This document shows positions 13,752-17,471 of a stretch of 17,471 nucleotides of DNA, one piece after another. The position numbers and the translations under genes were made by a program. Positions within the stretch are counted from its first letter, which is position 1. Each line of letters begins with the position of its first letter. The notes beneath the pieces are model-generated. The model searched no databases. It was given only the letters and a program-made list of their open reading frames with translations, and had not been told where the DNA came from. Source of the stretch: Veillonella sp. (GTDB lineage Bacteria > Bacillota_C > Negativicutes > Veillonellales > Veillonellaceae); the NCBI GenBank assembly GCA_018367495.1, contig JAGZGB010000036.1, positions 1-17,471 of the forward strand. Direction: 5' to 3'.

Positions 13752-13779
13752 TTGCGGTCTCTTACGTTCGTTATATAAT
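13752..13779 (+). promoter_or_regulatory. Possible promoter of the SEL1-like gene
   Basis: TATAAT at 13774-13779 is a consensus -10. The best -35 is weak: TTGCGG at 13752-13757 with a 16-nt spacer. It lies after the preceding terminator and about 45 nt before the start codon. Confidence 0.45.
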
Positions 13780-13824
13780 AAATATGTATTCTATAGTAAA
13801 TGTAATTAATATAAAGGAGGCCTT

Positions 13825-16194
13825 ATGGCACAGTACTTTACGGAACGCCTAGAAAAGGTCTTCCACATGATTTTCAAATCCTACAATCAAGAGATGGCTC
13901 AAGAAGGCTTACGCCAATTAGAGCTCATCGTAAACAATCAGCAAAGCCCTGAGCAAACGAAGCATCAAGCCTTGCGCAACGATATGACTACCTCTCTGGA
14001 AAACGAAATTGACACTAAAGAGGACGCATTAAAAATAGCAAACAATCCAGAGTCTCGAGAGATAGCTGATGCATATGCTTTATTGGCTCGTATCTACGCA
14101 GGTCCACGCTTTACGTGGGAGGAATCTAATTTCCCTGAAAACAACATGCGTACCTATCAATGCTTGCACGATAGCATTCGCCGCTGTAGTCCTATCGGCA
14201 CCTTACAAGCATTGCGTATCAATGGTACCATTACACCTACGGTTGAAAAGGATATGTTAATATCCTTTAATGATGCATTTCGTATCGTTTACAACTACGC
14301 TGAACAAGGCGATGCCTTTTGCCAATACATTATAGGCAATGTCTTTTTCTGGCGCGATGATGATCGCATTAGCTCAGCTCGGGATATGATTACACCGCCC
14401 CCTCTAAGCTTGGCAAAACGCATTCGGCAAAGTTTACAAAAAGGCTCTATACAGGAACGTATCGGAACCTTACAAGGCACTGTTTCAGACGAAACATTAC
14501 AGGGAAATGCTACTACATTCGCCAAAGAATGGTTTAACAAGGCCCTCAACAATGGACTTGCCATGTTCCAAGGCAATTTACGTAACATCTATATCGACGA
14601 AGGCGATTTTGATAATGCGCGCCGTGTAGCTTTAACTGCTGCTGATCTAGGCAATCCAACTATGATGCTCTACACTGGCCTAGACTGTCATGAACATGGA
14701 AAATTTGAGGATGCTTTCACATGGTTCACGAAAGGTGCCTCCTTGGGCCAAGCTGAAAGTACCGCCGAATTAGCAGATTATTACTATCATTTCTATGATA
14801 CTAAAGAGCTACGCAGAGTCATCCCTTATGATCCTGTTAAAGCAATTGGACTGTACCGACGTGCAGCTACTAAATATTTTAGTGATGCAGGCTATGCAGC
14901 ATTACAAGCTGCCTTTGGCTATATATTCCACATCGGTCACCTACCACTCGACTGGGGACTCATTGCGGACTTAACACACATGGCAGCCACAAAAGAGCGA
15001 TTTATGTTTTCCTTGCCATACATCGGTTACATGCGCATCCATGGCTTAGGGGTAACCAAGAATATACGCTTTGGTGTTCAATCCTTAACACGTGTACTAG
15101 AGGAAGAAAAGCGAGCATTAGAAGAGGAAGATCGCGTTCTCTTTTACGATATTACACGGGCTTTAACGCGAGTTGCCTTAGGGTATGCCTATGAAAAAGG
15201 TTATGTCACTGGCAAACCAGATTTAGATACTGCTGTAGCCTATTACGAGGAATCCCATCAATATATGCTGTCTCACAAGGCAACCCTTGATGAGGAGTTA
15301 AAGGATATCCCTATCGATGATGAAGCCGAAGATCGCCTAGCGGCCTTCGAAGAAATAGACGGTCATTGGCACTATAAAGAGGGCTTTACAGAGTCTACCT
15401 CAACAGTACGCCCTGGTCATACGAAATGGCCTCAAAATGCAGCTCGATTATCTATAAATATGGATGACTTCTTATGGGACACCACCTTATATGATTGGCA
15501 AACCATTGAGCATGCTTTAGAATCACAAGAAGAAATGAAACTGAGCTTTTACAATCATTTTCTATCAGTCCCAGATAAATTACGCAACATCTTTAAACTA
15601 GATGTAAAGCGCATACCAAGAGATTCATACCAAGTACGATTACATGGATATGACCCTACAGAAGGTCAAGAGGTTATCTATCGAGCGCTATTCAAGAAAG
15701 AGGATGCTATACATCTGTTAAAAGACCTTTATGATAATCATCAGTTACCTATATTTGGTGATAACTGGTCTATTGAAAAGAATGAGGAAAAACCAACGTG
15801 GCACTATGTACTCGATGTAGATCAACAAGCATTCCTACTTGAAGAATACGACGATGCTAACGCCATGATACAAACTGCACTACAAGGCTTAAAAGACAAA
15901 AAATACGAACAAATTAATGTCCGTACTCATGACTTTATTGGCCCATCCTATTTCATTTTCAGAGGCAATCACGCAAATCCATTTAGAGTTCAACTCTATC
16001 TAAAAGAATCCGTACGCCACTCTATCGACAAAGATGGAAACCCTCTAGATACGCCAGGTAATACCTATTTATTTGAACAACAGTTAGGTAACGAAGTATC
16101 CTTAAACTACTGGATTCAAAAAACAATCAACACCTTGGAAATACCTGAATTAGATAACTGGAAAAAACTCAGCGTACCAAAGGGGTTACAATAG
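13825..16194 (+). CDS. SEL1/TPR-like repeat protein with unknown C-terminal domain
   Basis: A 789-residue protein without signal peptide or membrane helix, so probably cytoplasmic. The first two thirds are helical with SEL1-like (TPR-related) units. One clear pair spans about 265-320 (ARRVALTAADLGNPTMM, then FEDAFTWFTKGASLGQAES), and another lies near 450-480 (ALGYAYEKGYVTG, DLDTAVAYYEES). Such repeats usually build protein-binding scaffolds. Residues about 520-789 look different, mixed alpha/beta with many aromatics (SYFIFRGNHANPFRVQLYL), and I do not recognise that part. The start is well supported: AAAGGAGG precedes the ATG. It stands alone between terminators, so the neighbours give no clue. 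Function unknown. Confidence 0.85.
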   Translation: MAQYFTERLEKVFHMIFKSYNQEMAQEGLRQLELIVNNQQSPEQTKHQALRNDMTTSLENEIDTKEDALKIANNPESREIADAYALLARIYAGPRFTWEESNFPENNMRTYQCLHDSIRRCSPIGTLQALRINGTITPTVEKDMLISFNDAFRIVYNYAEQGDAFCQYIIGNVFFWRDDDRISSARDMITPPPLSLAKRIRQSLQKGSIQERIGTLQGTVSDETLQGNATTFAKEWFNKALNNGLAMFQGNLRNIYIDEGDFDNARRVALTAADLGNPTMMLYTGLDCHEHGKFEDAFTWFTKGASLGQAESTAELADYYYHFYDTKELRRVIPYDPVKAIGLYRRAATKYFSDAGYAALQAAFGYIFHIGHLPLDWGLIADLTHMAATKERFMFSLPYIGYMRIHGLGVTKNIRFGVQSLTRVLEEEKRALEEEDRVLFYDITRALTRVALGYAYEKGYVTGKPDLDTAVAYYEESHQYMLSHKATLDEELKDIPIDDEAEDRLAAFEEIDGHWHYKEGFTESTSTVRPGHTKWPQNAARLSINMDDFLWDTTLYDWQTIEHALESQEEMKLSFYNHFLSVPDKLRNIFKLDVKRIPRDSYQVRLHGYDPTEGQEVIYRALFKKEDAIHLLKDLYDNHQLPIFGDNWSIEKNEEKPTWHYVLDVDQQAFLLEEYDDANAMIQTALQGLKDKKYEQINVRTHDFIGPSYFIFRGNHANPFRVQLYLKESVRHSIDKDGNPLDTPGNTYLFEQQLGNEVSLNYWIQKTINTLEIPELDNWKKLSVPKGLQ

Positions 16195-16202
16195 GATATA
16201 AG

Positions 16203-16236
16203 AAAAAGACCACCCGCAAGCTGGGTGGTCTTTTTT
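16203..16236. terminator. Bidirectional intrinsic terminator
   Basis: GACCACCC (16208-16215) pairs perfectly with GGGTGGTC (16223-16230), extended by flanking A and T runs. Six T's follow on the plus strand, closing the SEL1-like gene. On the minus strand GTCTTTTTCT follows, suitable for closing the small peptide gene at 16253-16330. Confidence 0.9.
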
Positions 16237-16252
16237 CTGGGGAATGAAATTG

Positions 16253-16330
16253 TTATTTGAATAAAGGCAAGATTGCGTTTGCTAAACCAGTAAGCGCAGC
16301 CAAGATTGCTTTAACGATAGTTGCTACCAT
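16253..16330 (-). CDS. 25-residue hydrophobic amphipathic peptide
   Basis: AGAAGGAGGAACAGC precedes ATG GTA GCA, a strong, well-spaced ribosome site. The frame runs 25 codons to TAA at 16253-16255, and a minus-strand terminator follows within 25 nt. The peptide starts MVATIVKAILAALTG and ends ILPLFK. It has two lysines (7 and 25), no acidic residue and is otherwise Ala, Leu, Ile and Val. Polar residues fall at 4, 7, 14, 18 and 25, roughly one face of a helix with a Pro kink near 22. It should insert into or lie on membranes. Candidates are a type I toxin-like peptide, a leaderless bacteriocin, a phenol-soluble-modulin-like peptide or a small membrane regulator. I cannot choose between them. 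The gene signals make it likely to be real. Confidence 0.7.
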   Translation of the reverse strand: MVATIVKAILAALTGLANAILPLFK

Positions 16331-16427
16331 TGCTGTTCCTCCTTCTCATATAAGCACAATAACTAAACTAACTATAAACATCTTAAACTAGGACATTAAA
16401 TCTAACGTGAAATGAGTAAATTTTTAC

Positions 16428-16461
16428 ACATTAATTTTTCATGAGGAAAATGACAATGTCA
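16428..16461 (-). promoter_or_regulatory. Possible promoter of the small peptide gene, with palindrome over -35
   Basis: On the minus strand TTGTCA (16451-16456) and TAATGT (16428-16433) are 17 nt apart. The -35 is good and the -10 poor. The -35 lies inside TGACAATGTCA (16451-16461), two TGACA half-sites around one base, which could be an operator. A weaker alternative -10 (TATAGT) lies nearer the gene. The rest of the 16331-16612 spacer is AT-rich and shows no supported gene. Confidence 0.35.
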
Positions 16462-16612
16462 CAATTAATACGATTAGTTATATGAGAAAGATAGTATACA
16501 ATGAATTCATAAATTTCTATAAATTTTTAACAATTTGTAAAACAATGTAACTATTATACTTAAAGCACATCATACTATAATCACATCAGAACCAACTCAC
16601 CAAAAAACACCT

Positions 16613-16690
16613 CGAAATAAAACAAAACCCTTCTCTATCCAAATTTAGTTCAACATAAACTAACAAGGTTAGAGAAGGGTTTCTTTTTTC
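16613..16690. terminator. Long stem-loop terminator after ileS
   Basis: Arms 16625-16640 and 16667-16682 pair over 16 positions with one mismatch (AAACCCTTCTCTA core). An inner 6-bp stem TTAGTT/AACTAA (16645-16650 with 16658-16663) closes the loop. On the minus strand TGTTTTATTT follows, ending ileS. On the plus strand CTTTTTTC follows, so it can work both ways. Confidence 0.8.
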
Positions 16691-16723
16691 ACATACACAA
16701 TACATTATTCGTATTATGTATGT
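16691..16723. other. Imperfect hairpin in the ileS 3' untranslated region
   Basis: ACATAC and AATAC pair with GTATT and GTATGT across a 2x2 internal loop, giving 11 pairs and a 7-nt loop. It lies between the ileS stop and the terminator. It has no U-run of its own and may only stabilise the transcript end. Confidence 0.4.
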
Positions 16724-16735
16724 TTATATGTGTAA

Positions 16736-17471
16736 TTATAGAGATTCAACAACCTCTGCACAGCGATGGCAAAGTGTAGGATGTTCGCTATCTTGACCTA
16801 CTGTATCGCGGTGGATCCAGCAGCGTTCACATTTTTCAAGTTCAGATGGAGCAACTACTGTTGCAACGCCTGTTTCTTCGTCTTTTACAGCCTCTGCTGG
16901 AGCAGCGCCATTTACGATGTGAGCTTCGGAAACGATAACAAGTTTAGCCAAGCCTTCTTCACCAAGAGCGTTCAATGCGTCGAATGCAGCACCTTCAGCA
17001 TATACTGTAACGGATGCATCCAATGGGTGACCGATTGTTTTGTTTTGACGAGCAAGCTCCAATGCTTTTTGTACGGATGTACGCAAGTCTAGCAATTGGT
17101 TCCATTTGTCAGCCAATTCTTGGTTAAAGTGTTCAGGATGACCTTGTGGCCAATCTTGAAGCATAACGGATTCAGTCATGCCTTCTTCTTTAGGCATGTA
17201 TTTCCAAACTTCTTCTGCTGTGAAGGAAAGTACTGGAGATACCATAGCTACCAATGTTTTCAAGATTTCGTACATAGCTGTTTGGGCAGAACGACGAGCT
17301 ACGTTGTCTTTGCTTTCAGCATACATAGTATCTTTCATTACATCAAGGTAGATGGAGCTCAAGTCTACTGTACAGAAGTTATGAATTGCATGGTACAACA
17401 TGTGGAATTCATAGTTTTCGTACGCTTCAGTAACCTTTTGACGTACTTCTTCTAAGCGCAACAATGCCCAT
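16736..17471 (-). CDS. ileS: Isoleucyl-tRNA synthetase, C-terminal part (5' end outside window)
   Basis: The frame is open to the right edge, so only about the last 244 residues of a protein usually near 930 are present. They include the anticodon-binding domain (RQKVTEAYENYEFH, then HAIHNFCTVDLSSIYLDVMK), the ETAEEVW-like segment FTAEEVWKYMP, and a C-terminal zinc finger CERCW...CHRC with the spacing known in bacterial IleRS. The enzyme charges tRNA-Ile in the cytoplasm; the HIGH and KMSKS catalytic motifs lie outside the window. The stop TAA at 16736-16738 is followed by a hairpin terminator. Any T-box leader would also be outside. Confidence 0.97.
   Translation of the reverse strand, partial: WALLRLEEVRQKVTEAYENYEFHMLYHAIHNFCTVDLSSIYLDVMKDTMYAESKDNVARRSAQTAMYEILKTLVAMVSPVLSFTAEEVWKYMPKEEGMTESVMLQDWPQGHPEHFNQELADKWNQLLDLRTSVQKALELARQNKTIGHPLDASVTVYAEGAAFDALNALGEEGLAKLVIVSEAHIVNGAAPAEAVKDEETGVATVVAPSELEKCERCWIHRDTVGQDSEHPTLCHRCAEVVESL

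Noticed and set aside
16482..16550. A 22-codon plus-strand frame (starts MRKIVYNEF) in the spacer upstream of the small peptide gene
   Set aside because: There is no ribosome binding site before its ATG, and an AT-rich spacer easily gives such a frame. It is not supported as a gene.
1..17471. CRISPR arrays, transfer RNA or ribosomal RNA genes, transposases and integrases
   Set aside because: No regularly spaced repeats, cloverleaf-like segments or recombinase proteins were seen in the window.

Overview
The window looks like chromosome of a low-to-moderate GC Firmicute. The style of the GuaA and IleRS proteins, the 2[4Fe-4S] ferredoxin, the strong AGGAGG ribosome binding sites and the Sec lipoproteins suggest a Negativicute, probably Veillonella. 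That is an inference from protein flavour and was not checked against any database. Nearly everything reads on the minus strand. The exceptions are the cut-off metal permease at the left edge and two genes at 12904-16194.

Left part (1-3941). The tail of a Mn/Zn/Fe-type ABC permease with a C-terminal winged helix converges on a complete three-gene importer (binding lipoprotein, FecCD-type permease, ATPase). A sigma70-type promoter, a cobalamin riboswitch and an intrinsic terminator precede the importer. This points to a B12/corrinoid importer (BtuFCD-like) switched off by transcription termination when B12 is plentiful.

Middle-left (3942-5682) is a patch of small, partly decayed genes. It holds one intact GNAT acetyltransferase, one GNAT lacking its acetyl-CoA motif through an apparent internal deletion, a free-standing EF-Tu domain-3-like protein, and a hypothetical gene that an in-frame TAG seems to cut short.

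Accessory cassette (5842-8187). Two very AT-rich genes lie directly behind guaA: a D12-class adenine methyltransferase, then a ParB/Srx-like protein with an alpha-helical, possibly HEPN/DUF4145-like C-terminus. A strong terminator ends the pair, and imperfect copies of the guaA 3' end flank it. This is the best candidate in the window for an undescribed restriction-modification-like or other defence system.

Centre (8224-12732). guaA has its own promoter overlaid by a 17-bp-arm inverted repeat. Upstream of it are a small ferredoxin, a HAD (Cof-type) phosphatase with an enlarged cap, and an M20D amidohydrolase. Divergent from the amidohydrolase is an amino-acid-binding lipoprotein without its own permease or ATPase.

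Right part (13718-17471). A 789-residue SEL1/TPR-like protein is closed by a strong terminator. A minus-strand gene for a 25-residue amphipathic peptide, too short for usual gene calling, follows in the intergenic space. The 3' end of ileS runs off the right edge.
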